Shown: in pieces, positions 8,304-16,991 of the stretch
How positions within the stretch are numbered: position 1 is the stretch's first letter
Layout: each line of letters opens with the position of its first letter
DNA from: JBMORL01 sp049322335
Lineage (GTDB): Bacteria; Bacteroidota; Bacteroidia; Flavobacteriales_D; UBA2798
DNA length: 64,000 bases
Direction of reading: 5' to 3'
Assembly: GCA_049322335.1 (NCBI GenBank)
Contig: JBMORL010000086.1
Span: 1 to 64,000 of the forward strand
Notes under the pieces: model-generated
What the model saw: only the letters and a program-made list of their open reading frames with translations
What the model was told of the DNA's origin: nothing
Database searches by the model: none
Made by a program: the position numbers and the translations under genes

Positions 8304-8311
8304 TATTTTTG
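8304..8311 (+). promoter_or_regulatory. -7 promoter element of the LytTR regulator gene
   Basis: TATTTTTG is a perfect TAnnTTTG, 18 bases before the ATG at 8330. No clear -33 box was seen. Confidence 0.5.
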
Positions 8312-8329
8312 ATTCCCAACCCAAATCAT

Positions 8330-9073
8330 ATGATAAAAGCTGTAATTGTAGACGACATTAGGGAGAGCCGCGAAGCCCTGAAAGCCGACCTGGCCGCCTA
8401 TTGCGAAAACGTGGAAGTAATCGGAGAGGCCGACAGCGTGGTATCTGCTTCGAAGATCATCAGACAAGTGCAGCCCTCACTGGTATTCCTTGACATTCAG
8501 CTGGGCGATGGCTCGGGGTTTGATATCCTGGAAATATTGGGACAGGTGAAATTTAATATCATTTTCACCACCGCCTCCGACCGGTATGCTGTTCGCGCTT
8601 TTAAATATTCGGCATTGGATTATTTACTAAAACCTATCGATCCTGAAGATTTGGTAGCAGCTGTAAAAAAGGCTGAATCGCAAAAGGGAATTCCGGGTGA
8701 AGCTATTTCGCTGCTGATGGAAAACACCAAAAATCCCAATAAACCTGTGAGGCGGCTGGCATTAAATACACTCGACAAAATTCATGTGGTGAATATTTCT
8801 GACATTGTTCGTTGTGAAGCCGATGTTAATTATACCCAGTTTCATTTTTCGGGTAAAACAAAATTACTGGTAACCAAAACGCTGAAAGATTTCGAAGACC
8901 TGTTAAAAGAGCACGGATTTTTGCGTGTCCATCAATCACACCTTGTCAACACCAACTACATTAAAGAATTTGTAAAATCAGATGGCGGATATCTTGTGAT
9001 GAGTGATGGAACCAATGTTCCGGTTTCTACGCGCAAGAGGAATTCGGTAGTGGAGGCGCTTAATTCGCTGTAA
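8330..9073 (+). CDS. LytTR-family response regulator
   Basis: A 247-residue two-domain regulator. The receiver domain (1-120) has the acidic pair D8/D9, phospho-acceptor Asp 55 in LVFLD, the Thr 80/81 region and Lys 101 in LLKP. The LytTR DNA-binding domain (about 145-245) contains the typical NISDIVRCEADVNYT and FLRVHQSHLVN segments. The frame is open back to 8231, but ATG 8330 starts exactly at the conserved receiver strand and follows a promoter box. No sensor kinase of the LytS type is adjacent; rarA follows 3 bases after the stop and is probably cotranscribed. Confidence 0.92.
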   Translation: MIKAVIVDDIRESREALKADLAAYCENVEVIGEADSVVSASKIIRQVQPSLVFLDIQLGDGSGFDILEILGQVKFNIIFTTASDRYAVRAFKYSALDYLLKPIDPEDLVAAVKKAESQKGIPGEAISLLMENTKNPNKPVRRLALNTLDKIHVVNISDIVRCEADVNYTQFHFSGKTKLLVTKTLKDFEDLLKEHGFLRVHQSHLVNTNYIKEFVKSDGGYLVMSDGTNVPVSTRKRNSVVEALNSL

Positions 9074-9076
9074 ACC

Positions 9077-10372
9077 ATGAATGAAACGGCAACTTTTTCA
9101 GCCACGCCACTGGCCGAGCGGATGCGTCCGCGGACACTGGAAGAATATGCCGGGCAGGAACAACTGGTGGGAGAAAATGCCGCCCTGCGAAAAGCCATCG
9201 ATTCGGGAATCATTCCTTCTATGATTTTGTGGGGCCCTCCGGGAGTGGGAAAAACCACGCTGGCACAACTTATTTCACAAAAACAAAATCGTCCGTTCTA
9301 TACACTAAGCGCCATTCATTCGGGTGTAAAAGATATCCGCGAGATCATTGACAAAGTAAAAAACCAGGGAATGTTTGGCGGAAACAATGCCGTGTTGTTT
9401 ATTGATGAAATTCACCGGTTCAGTAAATCGCAGCAGGATTCGTTGCTGGGAGCAGTGGAAAAAGGAATCGTTACACTTATCGGTGCTACCACCGAAAATC
9501 CTTCCTTTGAAGTGATTCCTGCTTTGCTTTCGCGATGCCAGGTATATGTGCTGAAACCACTGGAAAAAACACAGCTGGAAAATATTCTTCATAAAGCTAT
9601 AAATGAAGATAGTATACTGAAAAGAAAAAAAATTGAATTGAAAGAAACCGATGCGCTGCTGATGGCCTCAGGCGGAGATGCACGGAAGTTATTAAACGCC
9701 CTTGAACTGGTGGTGAATTTGCTGGAACCCGGAAAAAATGAGGTTACTAACGGTATGGTCATTTCAGTCATACAGAAAAACCTGGCGATGTATGATAAAA
9801 ACGGTGAACAGCATTATGACATCATTTCGGCTTTTATCAAATCGATAAGAGGCAGCGATCCCAACGCAGCAGTATATTACCTGGCCCGTATGGTGGAAGG
9901 CGGTGAAGATCCTTTGTTCATTGCGCGCAGGCTGCTCATTTTGGCTTCAGAAGACATAGGCAATGCCAATCCCACGGCTTTGGTCATAGCCAATAATTGT
10001 TTCCAGGCAGTGAATGTAATCGGCTGGCCCGAAAGCCGGATTATTTTATCGCAATGTGTTATTTATCTCGCCACTTCATCCAAAAGCAATTCGGCTTATG
10101 AGGCTATAAACAAAGCTCAGCAACTGGTGGCAGAAAAAGGAAATTTACCCGTGCCGCTTCACCTGCGCAATGCACCAACAAAACTGATGAAAGATCTGAA
10201 CTACGGAAAAGAGTATCAGTACGCACACGGTTATGAAGGAAATTTCGTGCACCAGGAGTTTTTACCCGAAGAATTAAGCGGTGAAATAATATACGAACCG
10301 GGAAAAAATAAAAAAGAAGAGGAACTGAGGCAGTTTCTAAAATTTTTGTGGAAGGAAAAATACGGCTATTGA
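9077..10372 (+). CDS. rarA: Replication-associated recombination protein A (AAA+ ATPase)
   Basis: A 431-residue clamp-loader-like ATPase (RarA/MgsA/WRNIP1 family) acting at stalled replication forks. Walker A GPPGVGKTT lies at 53-61, Walker B LFIDEIHRF at about 107-115, sensor 1 GATTENPS at 136-143 and the arginine finger in LLSRC near 153. The C-terminal part holds the tetramerisation region (EGGEDPLFIARRL, then AYEAINKAQ). The length fits the family. It follows the LytTR gene by 3 bases and overlaps the end of the next minus-strand gene by 7 bases. Confidence 0.96.
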   Translation: MNETATFSATPLAERMRPRTLEEYAGQEQLVGENAALRKAIDSGIIPSMILWGPPGVGKTTLAQLISQKQNRPFYTLSAIHSGVKDIREIIDKVKNQGMFGGNNAVLFIDEIHRFSKSQQDSLLGAVEKGIVTLIGATTENPSFEVIPALLSRCQVYVLKPLEKTQLENILHKAINEDSILKRKKIELKETDALLMASGGDARKLLNALELVVNLLEPGKNEVTNGMVISVIQKNLAMYDKNGEQHYDIISAFIKSIRGSDPNAAVYYLARMVEGGEDPLFIARRLLILASEDIGNANPTALVIANNCFQAVNVIGWPESRIILSQCVIYLATSSKSNSAYEAINKAQQLVAEKGNLPVPLHLRNAPTKLMKDLNYGKEYQYAHGYEGNFVHQEFLPEELSGEIIYEPGKNKKEEELRQFLKFLWKEKYGY

Positions 10373-10794
10373 TCGTCACTTACCGCATCCATCCGGTGAT
10401 AAACGCGATAACAAAATGCTACTGTTACTCCGCCCAAAGCCTGCTCCACCATTTGCCAGCCAAAATCAATAACAATATGTTCAAGGCCGCGAACGTGGTA
10501 GGAAAGTCCCATTACAAAAACCACCAGGTAAATAAAAAAACCGAGAGCTGCACCGGCCAATAACGGTTTTCCGAAAAGATTATCCCCGGTTTCAAGATAA
10601 TACATAACAAAATTAAGGGCTGCCCCGATAGCGATATAGGCTATGGCAGCCAGGACGATAAACAGGTTAAAATCGAGGGATATTTTTTTGAAATCATTGA
10701 GAATCAAACCATGCCAGCTGAATGACAAAATGAACATAATCAGTGCCGAAACCAGCACCGAAATCACAAATCGTTTTACGGTCATCCCTTCCAT
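10366..10794 (-). CDS. Small four-helix membrane protein of unknown function
   Basis: A 142-residue protein with four predicted membrane helices (about residues 7-27, 41-62, 78-98 and 112-130). A His-rich loop (SYHVRGLEHIV) precedes the last helix. No family was recognised with certainty. It is convergent with rarA and has its own promoter-like sequence. Confidence 0.65.
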   Translation of the reverse strand: MEGMTVKRFVISVLVSALIMFILSFSWHGLILNDFKKISLDFNLFIVLAAIAYIAIGAALNFVMYYLETGDNLFGKPLLAGAALGFFIYLVVFVMGLSYHVRGLEHIVIDFGWQMVEQALGGVTVAFCYRVYHRMDAVSDDQ

Positions 10795-10805
10795 CGTTTT
10801 CTCCG

Positions 10806-10837
10806 CAAATGTACGTGTAGGAAAAGTTATTTGTCAA
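10806..10837 (-). promoter_or_regulatory. Bacteroidota promoter of the four-helix membrane protein gene
   Basis: On the minus strand a TTG (10837-10835) is followed after 21 bases by TACATTTG (10813-10806), a perfect TAnnTTTG. The -7 box ends 11 bases before the ATG at 10794, so the leader would be only a few bases long. Confidence 0.5.
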
Positions 10838-10955
10838 TATTTTACACCTAATTCTCTATATAATGGATGAAAGTAGCCGATCGTTGGTTCACTGAAAACT
10901 GCCTTTGGATAACGAAAGCCGCATCCATGGGGGTTTTTTACTATATTCGTAACCT

Positions 10956-12548
10956 ATGAAAAAGGCCGTTTTTTTCTTCTTTTTCAGCCTGTTCCTGCTG
11001 GGTTCCTGCCGCAAGGACTGGCAAAAACCTTCGTGGGAAGTAGACGTTCTGGCCCCGGTTTTTCATACCCAACTAACGATTGGCGACCTGCTACCCGATT
11101 CGCTCCTGCAGGTAAATCCCGATACTTCACTTACCCTGCTATTCAACAGTACCATATACCGCATGTCGCTCGACTCGCTGGTAGACCTGCCCGACACCAC
11201 TTTTGCCGATACATTTGCTTTACCACCTTTTGTTCCTTCAGTGAATGTAAATCCGGGGCAACAGATCTTTACACAAACCGAAGAAAAAAAATTCTACGGA
11301 GGTGAAGCCGAACTTAAGCGGGTAATTACCGAAAACGGAACCTGTCAATTTACTATCATTAGCACAGTCAATCAACCTACTGATTATACTTACACCATTA
11401 ACAATGCTACCCTGGCGGGCCAGCCTTTTACTACTACTGTAACTGTTCCGGCAGGAAGTGTTTCCAGTCCGACTGTTTATACTGCCAGTTACAGCCTTGC
11501 GGGTTATGATTTCGACCTTACTTCATCCACCGGAAGCGAATATAATACCTACAAAACCACCATTAGTATAAAACTGAACGCCAACGCAAGTGCCACTACC
11601 GTTACTAACCAGGATGAAGTGATCATTGAAACCAAATTCATCGACCTGATACCGGCCTATGCACTTGGATACTTTGGGTCGGAACAAATTACAATGCCGC
11701 TTACAGAAACAGAATTCGATATCTTCAACCGCATTATTTCAGGATCACTGGATATCGACCAGCTGGATGTGAACCTGAAACTGAGAAACGGAATTGGTGC
11801 TGATGCAAGAATTACACTTCAGCAACTAAGTTCTGTCAACAGCGTTACTACTGCTTCTGCCAGCCTGTCTCATTCCATTATCAACAGCGATGTAAACATC
11901 AATCGCGCACAGGACATCAACAACTCACCCGTAGAAACTGTATACACCATCAATCTCAACAATACTAACTCCAATATCGACCAGATGCTGGAAACCCTGC
12001 CCGACAAATTTGCCGTGCTGATGGAAGCCAATATCAATCCGCTGGGAAATGTTTCAGCCCACAGCGATTTTTTCTATTCAACGGGAACGCTGGAAGCCGA
12101 TCTTGAAATAGAAATGCCTCTTTCCCTTATTGCCACCGACCTGGTAATTGCCGATACGGTTGACATTGATGTAAATAAAGGCGAAAACGGATACGTTACC
12201 AAAGGCACTTTCCGCTTTTTTGTTGAAAACGGGTTTCCGCTGGATGCAGAACTGGAACTGTGGCTGCTTGACGGCAACCTGCAACCCGTTAGTATGATTG
12301 TTACACAGGGAAATATTTTACAGGCCTATACCAATGCTCAAAACAGGGTAACCGCACCGAGAACATCAGAAGTAATTGCTGAACTCGGAACTACGGAAAT
12401 GGATCAGTTGTATAATGCCGATAAAGTGATGCTGAGGGTAAAATTCAATACTTCATCTCAAACCCAGCATGTAACTATTTATGATGATTACTATTTTGAT
12501 ATAAAAATGACCGCTGATTTTACTTTCAAAATAGAAGAACAGCCATGA
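10956..12548 (+). CDS. Large lipoprotein of unknown function, first gene of a surface operon
   Basis: A 530-residue lipoprotein: the signal peptide ends in the lipobox LLGSC (Cys 18), followed by a charged Arg-Lys-Asp. The mature part is Thr/Asn/Asp-rich and strand-rich, with no Cys motifs or enzyme signature I recognise. It starts a three-gene run: the next gene begins with a 4-base ATGA overlap. The tight coupling with a DUF5723-like barrel and a T9SS cargo suggests all three serve one cell-surface function. Confidence 0.7.
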   Translation: MKKAVFFFFFSLFLLGSCRKDWQKPSWEVDVLAPVFHTQLTIGDLLPDSLLQVNPDTSLTLLFNSTIYRMSLDSLVDLPDTTFADTFALPPFVPSVNVNPGQQIFTQTEEKKFYGGEAELKRVITENGTCQFTIISTVNQPTDYTYTINNATLAGQPFTTTVTVPAGSVSSPTVYTASYSLAGYDFDLTSSTGSEYNTYKTTISIKLNANASATTVTNQDEVIIETKFIDLIPAYALGYFGSEQITMPLTETEFDIFNRIISGSLDIDQLDVNLKLRNGIGADARITLQQLSSVNSVTTASASLSHSIINSDVNINRAQDINNSPVETVYTINLNNTNSNIDQMLETLPDKFAVLMEANINPLGNVSAHSDFFYSTGTLEADLEIEMPLSLIATDLVIADTVDIDVNKGENGYVTKGTFRFFVENGFPLDAELELWLLDGNLQPVSMIVTQGNILQAYTNAQNRVTAPRTSEVIAELGTTEMDQLYNADKVMLRVKFNTSSQTQHVTIYDDYYFDIKMTADFTFKIEEQP

Positions 12549-13798
12549 AGAAAAGTGCGTTGATCATTTTTCTGTTTTTCTTCCCCCTGCTGATGTTTGC
12601 ACAGCGGTTACAGGAAAATTTTCCTGTTGCCGGTTCTGAAACCAAACATTTCGTGAGAACCTGGGGAGAAGGATATTATGATTCGCAGGATATTACCAAT
12701 ACATTTTCATCGAAGTTTTTCGGGGGAGGGTTTATCGACAGCACATTGAAAAACGATATTTACAACCAGCTGAAGGATGAAAACCGGATCGGGGCAGAAA
12801 TAAGTTACGGAATTCAGTCTTTTCATTTCACCACTTCTTTTTTCGGACGTCCTCACTGGGGATGGGCATTCGGGGCTTCGCATCACGAGTACTATAATGC
12901 ATTGTTCAGTAAAAATTTATTCGGGCTTACATTTTTTGGCAATAGCATGTTTGCCGGTGATACCATTTCTCTCGATCCGTTTGAAGCAAATCAGCTGCGG
13001 TTTAATAAATTTCAGTTCGGTATTTTCAATAAGGAAAATTTTTCACGGGTGATGTTATCTGTTCTCAGTGCCGAAAGTTTTTTTGAGATGAAGATCAACT
13101 CGGCACAACTGTATACCGAAGCCAGTGGCAACGAACTGGCTCTTTCCCTTTCTGAAAACATGTCGAGATCTGATACCGGTTCCACCGGGTGGGGAAGTTA
13201 TAACGGAATGGGAGCTGCTATTGATTTTGTGATTCACCTCAACAGCGGAAAAAACAGGAGTGCCTTGTTTAGTAATGGTTTCAGTATATCTGTCGAAAAT
13301 CTTGGTTTTCTCCGTTGGAATGAAAACACCCTGCACCAGCAATCCGATTCCTCCTATTATTACGAAGGCTTTGAGGTAGAAAACATCCTGGATGAAAACA
13401 ATTCGGTGTACACCGGCCAAAGCGTGAATGATACCGTTTCCATCAGCTATACACGTACAGCAAAAACCACTCCGTTGCCTTTTACCTTTTCGTTTTCAAA
13501 AACCATCGATCGTTTTTCAGAATCAAAAATACAATCGTTCTACGGGTTGAGGATGCGGGCTTTTTGCAATTACAAACCAATGATATTTGCAGGTGTGGCA
13601 TTCATTCCTTCGCAAAAATTTACTGTTTCACCCTATGTGTCATTCGGAGGTTACGGGTCTTTCAAGGCAGGATTGCAGGCCGAAGCTTCACTGACAAAAT
13701 ATTTCAGGCTGGCTGTTTCTTCCACTAACCTCGTTGGCAACATTTCCAAAAACGGGTATGGAAAAGATTTGGCTGTAACACTTTATTCGATGTTCTGA
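12545..13798 (+). CDS. DUF5723-like outer-membrane protein
   Basis: A 417-residue protein with a signal peptide (1-19, cleavage after MFA-Q). Alternating strand patterns with many aromatic residues and a C-terminal Phe (YSMF) indicate an outer-membrane beta-barrel. It resembles the Bacteroidota DUF5723 family, itself similar in character to PorV/FadL-type barrels; this assignment is from memory of the pattern only. It overlaps the upstream lipoprotein gene by 4 bases and the downstream T9SS cargo gene by 1 base, so the three are almost certainly translated from one mRNA. Confidence 0.65.
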   Translation: MKKSALIIFLFFFPLLMFAQRLQENFPVAGSETKHFVRTWGEGYYDSQDITNTFSSKFFGGGFIDSTLKNDIYNQLKDENRIGAEISYGIQSFHFTTSFFGRPHWGWAFGASHHEYYNALFSKNLFGLTFFGNSMFAGDTISLDPFEANQLRFNKFQFGIFNKENFSRVMLSVLSAESFFEMKINSAQLYTEASGNELALSLSENMSRSDTGSTGWGSYNGMGAAIDFVIHLNSGKNRSALFSNGFSISVENLGFLRWNENTLHQQSDSSYYYEGFEVENILDENNSVYTGQSVNDTVSISYTRTAKTTPLPFTFSFSKTIDRFSESKIQSFYGLRMRAFCNYKPMIFAGVAFIPSQKFTVSPYVSFGGYGSFKAGLQAEASLTKYFRLAVSSTNLVGNISKNGYGKDLAVTLYSMF

Positions 13799-15231
13799 TG
13801 AAGAAGTTGATGTTATATTTTCTTTTTTTGTTGCCGGTTAATTACGGCATAAGCCAGATTTCTTTTCAGAAAATCATCGGAAACTCCAACTCCACTTATG
13901 CCTATGACGTTATACAGGTGCAGGATACGGGTTATGTGATTGCGGGCACCAGTACCGGTTATGGCGACTATTCGGCCAATGCATTTTTAATGAAGTTGGA
14001 TTCCACGGGAGCATTTTTATGGACAAAATGGTTTGGCGGAAACAATATTGACGGAGCCAAACAGGTAATAGAAAACATGGATGGCTCTCTTGTTTTTGTG
14101 GGGCACACCAATAGTTCGGGTAACGGAGGTTATGATATCTGGGTAGTGAAAACGGATGCTTCGGGAAATGTTTTATGGCAGAAAACGTATGGGGGAAGTG
14201 ATTGGGATTTTGGAAAAGGAATTATGCTTACCAGCGACAACAATTATGTTATTACGGGTGAAACCTACAGTTTCGGAAGCGGTAACACAGATGCTTTTTT
14301 GCTGAAGCTGGATGCTAATGGCGATTCATTGTGGATGAATGCCTATGGAAGCACCAAACATGAATCGGGTGAAAAAGTAATTGAAACCTATGACGGAAAA
14401 TATTTATTTATCGGCACGTCTGACTCGCTGGTGGCTGATACAGGAAAGTACTGGCTGGTAAAAACCAATTCCAACGGTTCATTTTTGTGGAATAAATTTT
14501 ATGGAACCAGTTTGATGAATTATGGCCGCGCTTTGGTAGAATCACAGCAAAATTCTGAGATCGTACTTATTGGTTCGGGAGATTCATCAGGACTCCAGTG
14601 GGAAAATCACATTTACCGCCTGGATTCCACAGGAAATATTATCTGTAACTGGTCTTATGGCGGACCTGATAACGATTACGGAAACGACATAACTGAATTA
14701 CCTTCAATGAATCTGCTGCTGGCCGGAGAGGGTTATAGTTATGGTAATGGTGTTGCCGATATGAAATCGTTTGTAGCTATGCCGGCTTGTTGGTGGATGG
14801 GAGGTACAACCTATGGAGATGATGAATATGAAGCCGGTTATGCCATTGCAAAAACTATAGATGGCGGATATATTGAAGCAGGGACATCTACAGGCGGACC
14901 GGGTATTATTAATGTTTTTATAGTGAAAGCAGATGCATCATTATCAGCCTCGGGAACCATCACTACTTTTTTTGATGTGACTACTATTGACGAAACGGGG
15001 CCTTATTCAGCACCCGTTTTGTATTATGATTTACAACAAAATACTATTCATATTACCGGATGCGCTCCGGTTGACTCGCGTATTTCTTTATATGACATTA
15101 ATGGACGGGTGGTTTTAGTATCTGAAAACACTTCATCAGTTGTTTCAGTTGCTGCCCTGGCTCCCGGGTGTTATATATATTCTCTCGAAAATAATGGTTT
15201 TTACTACTCCGGTAAAATTGTAAAGTATTGA
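13798..15231 (+). CDS. T9SS-exported beta-propeller-like protein
   Basis: A 477-residue protein with a signal peptide (1-20), then six to seven repeats of about 50 residues with the pattern G-x-D-x-(W/A)-(L/V)-x-K-x-D-x-x-G-x-x-x-W-x-x-x-(Y/F)-G-G, typical of SBBP/delta-60-like propeller blades. The last 70 residues (about 405-477) form a T9SS type A sorting domain (ISLYDINGRVV, then GCYIYSLENNG and a basic end). It should be exported to the surface and the C-terminal domain removed. Last gene of the operon with the lipoprotein and the DUF5723-like barrel. Confidence 0.82.
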   Translation: MKKLMLYFLFLLPVNYGISQISFQKIIGNSNSTYAYDVIQVQDTGYVIAGTSTGYGDYSANAFLMKLDSTGAFLWTKWFGGNNIDGAKQVIENMDGSLVFVGHTNSSGNGGYDIWVVKTDASGNVLWQKTYGGSDWDFGKGIMLTSDNNYVITGETYSFGSGNTDAFLLKLDANGDSLWMNAYGSTKHESGEKVIETYDGKYLFIGTSDSLVADTGKYWLVKTNSNGSFLWNKFYGTSLMNYGRALVESQQNSEIVLIGSGDSSGLQWENHIYRLDSTGNIICNWSYGGPDNDYGNDITELPSMNLLLAGEGYSYGNGVADMKSFVAMPACWWMGGTTYGDDEYEAGYAIAKTIDGGYIEAGTSTGGPGIINVFIVKADASLSASGTITTFFDVTTIDETGPYSAPVLYYDLQQNTIHITGCAPVDSRISLYDINGRVVLVSENTSSVVSVAALAPGCYIYSLENNGFYYSGKIVKY

Positions 15232-15329
15232 TAAACAATTATTTGACTATACATTTCGACCAATCACCCTCATTTTTATACCGATCCTTCATTTTTAACG
15301 ATAAGTTAACAAAATAGCCTTACTAAAAT

Positions 15330-15360
15330 TTTGAAATTAAGTTTAGGTGCTTTAATTTTG
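15330..15360 (+). promoter_or_regulatory. Complete Bacteroidota promoter (TTTG-N19-TAATTTTG)
   Basis: TTTG at 15330-15333 and TAATTTTG at 15353-15360 are separated by 19 bases, a full match to the Bacteroidota -33/-7 consensus. Transcription would start near 15367, about 22 bases before the ATG of the small protein at 15389. Confidence 0.7.
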
Positions 15361-15388
15361 TAGACGAATTAATTAAATATATCGACCA

Positions 15389-15532
15389 ATGATTTATATC
15401 CTGATTTTAGTGCTGATTGCTATGGTGGTGTTGGGTATTTTTGCCCTTTCGGGTGGCGAGGGCCATTCTTATTCCGGGAACCGCAGCCGTAAAAATAACG
15501 GTAAAGACAATTTCAACACCTTTACGTTTTAA
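15389..15532 (+). CDS. 47-residue single-pass membrane protein
   Basis: A short gene of 47 codons plus TAA. Residues 1-20 form a strong hydrophobic helix (Ile/Leu/Val/Met-rich, GIFALSGGEG at its end), followed by a polar tail rich in Ser, Asn, Arg and Lys ending FNTFTF. It is preceded by a complete promoter, which argues that it is real. Its end overlaps the end of the minus-strand exonuclease gene by 11 bases. No family is recognised; it could be a small inner-membrane regulator, or a leader peptide. Confidence 0.55.
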   Translation: MIYILILVLIAMVVLGIFALSGGEGHSYSGNRSRKNNGKDNFNTFTF

Positions 15533-16607
15533 TTTTTATCACCTTTTCCACTCTTCCCTTACTAAGATATTGCAATGCCAGTTGCTGGTATTCTTTTCCC
15601 CATGCCGAATATTTCAAAAACATTTGAAAGTCTTCGGGTTTTTCTATCGCATAAGTGGAAGGAAAATATCCCCAGCTCACCTGTTGTTGCGTTACCAGCA
15701 TCAGCGAACGGGTATACCGGTCGGGGCCTTTGTCAATCAGGTAAAATGCACCTGAAGAATGGCGTGTTTTGGATTTCTGCGGTTTTGGTTTTGAATTAAA
15801 AATCGGTTGTATCCTTTTTATTTCCGACATCTCCACCATCATCGACAGCAGTTCGCTTCCCGTTACTTCGTAAGTGACATCTGAAATGGAGTTACGCAAT
15901 TCAAAAGACGAGCGCGATGATTTGTGAGTAAGGTGTGCAAAAACTTTTTTACGGATATTGGTTCCGCTTCCTACCATAATCACATCGTTATTTTTGTCGT
16001 GAAAAGAATATACACCCGTACTCTCGGGAATATTTTTCAGCCATTCATCTGCTTTGGGATTACCTGTGAAACGCGGTGAGCCATCTTCAATAAGCTGGAG
16101 TAATTGTTCATTGTGTTCACCAAGCATTTTATTAAATAAATGCAGTGTTCCTTCTGCATCACCCATGGCCCGGTGGCGTTCTTTAATTTCAATGCTGAGT
16201 TGCTTACAAATATCACCCAATGAATAGGATGGTAAACCGGGCATCAATCTCCTGCTTGACTTAACTGTACATAAAATATTACGGTGGAAATCCATTCCCA
16301 GGTCGCGGAATTCGTTTCGCACCATGCCGTAATCGAAGGCCACATTATGAGCTACAAAAACAGAATCTTTCGTCAGCTTGCTTACCGTAGAAGAAATCTG
16401 GTGAAAAGTAGGAGCATGAGCCACCATTTCGTTTTTGATACCGGTGAGTTTGGTAATGAAGGGCGGAATCTTCTGCTCGGGATTGACGAGCGTTTCATAC
16501 TGATCAACGATCTGTTTTCCATCTGTAACTATGATCGCAATCTCCGTAATCCGTGATTGCTGGGGACTTCCCCCTGTGGTTTCAATATCGATGACCGAAA
16601 ATAGCAT
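15522..16607 (-). CDS. DnaQ-like 3'-5' exonuclease fused to a UvrC-type GIY-YIG domain
   Basis: A 361-residue protein. The exonuclease domain (1-165) has all DEDDh residues: D7 and E9 in IDIETTG, D92 in AHNVAFDYG, H145 and D150 in HRAMGDAEG. Residues about 195-275 match the UvrC N-terminal GIY-YIG domain (TGVYSFHD, NIRKKV, VEMSEIKRIQPIFN), with the general Glu (259) and Asn (271) kept. The YIG-type tyrosine is replaced by Met (MVG at 211-213) and the usual Lys after it is gone, so the endonuclease activity may be lost. It may act in DNA repair or proofreading. Divergent from the ABM gene. Confidence 0.85.
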   Translation of the reverse strand: MLFSVIDIETTGGSPQQSRITEIAIIVTDGKQIVDQYETLVNPEQKIPPFITKLTGIKNEMVAHAPTFHQISSTVSKLTKDSVFVAHNVAFDYGMVRNEFRDLGMDFHRNILCTVKSSRRLMPGLPSYSLGDICKQLSIEIKERHRAMGDAEGTLHLFNKMLGEHNEQLLQLIEDGSPRFTGNPKADEWLKNIPESTGVYSFHDKNNDVIMVGSGTNIRKKVFAHLTHKSSRSSFELRNSISDVTYEVTGSELLSMMVEMSEIKRIQPIFNSKPKPQKSKTRHSSGAFYLIDKGPDRYTRSLMLVTQQQVSWGYFPSTYAIEKPEDFQMFLKYSAWGKEYQQLALQYLSKGRVEKVIKIKT

Positions 16608-16659
16608 GGTGCAAGTTACAAAATGGAGGGGAAATTATACTTTTACCAAAAAATAATTC

Positions 16660-16971
16660 ATGTTTGTCCGCCTTGTAAAACTGCAGATAGCTGCTTCTTC
16701 CGTAAAGGATTTTGAGCAACTTTTCGATCAATACAAAAACGAAATCCGCCACCAGCCCGGATGCTCTCACCTTGAACTATTGAAAGACCGGGAAAAAGAA
16801 GGCGTTTTTTTCACTTATAGTGTGTGGGACGAAGAATCATCACTCGAAAACTACCGTAATTCTGAATTATTCGGAAAAGTATGGGGCACTGCCAAAACCT
16901 TTTTCTCAGGCAAACCCGAAGCATGGAGTGTGGAAAGGATAATATCAGTAGGCAGTGGCAGTGAGCAGTAG
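16660..16971 (+). CDS. Antibiotic biosynthesis monooxygenase (ABM) domain protein
   Basis: A 103-residue dimeric alpha+beta barrel type protein. The opening strand FVRLVKLQIA, the helix with FEQLFDQYKNEI, the PGCSHLELLKD strand and the FFTYSVWDEESSLENYRNSELF segment are typical of ABM/YgiN-like proteins. Members act on small aromatic or haem-like substrates; the substrate here is unknown. Start ATG 16660 lies 52 bases from the divergent exonuclease start. Its last codons and stop fall inside a heptamer array (SVGSGSEQ is encoded by it), so the natural C-terminus may have been extended by the repeat. Confidence 0.8.
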   Translation: MFVRLVKLQIAASSVKDFEQLFDQYKNEIRHQPGCSHLELLKDREKEGVFFTYSVWDEESSLENYRNSELFGKVWGTAKTFFSGKPEAWSVERIISVGSGSEQ

Positions 16972-16979
16972 GCAGTGGT
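16946..16979. repeat. Degenerate heptamer array (CAGTNNN)
   Basis: Units CAGTAGG, CAGTGG, CAGTGAG, CAGTAGG, CAGTGG(T); two units have lost a base. The array covers the stop codon of the ABM gene and ends 12 bases before the end of lysC. Confidence 0.65.
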
Positions 16980-16991
16980 AAATATTAATGA

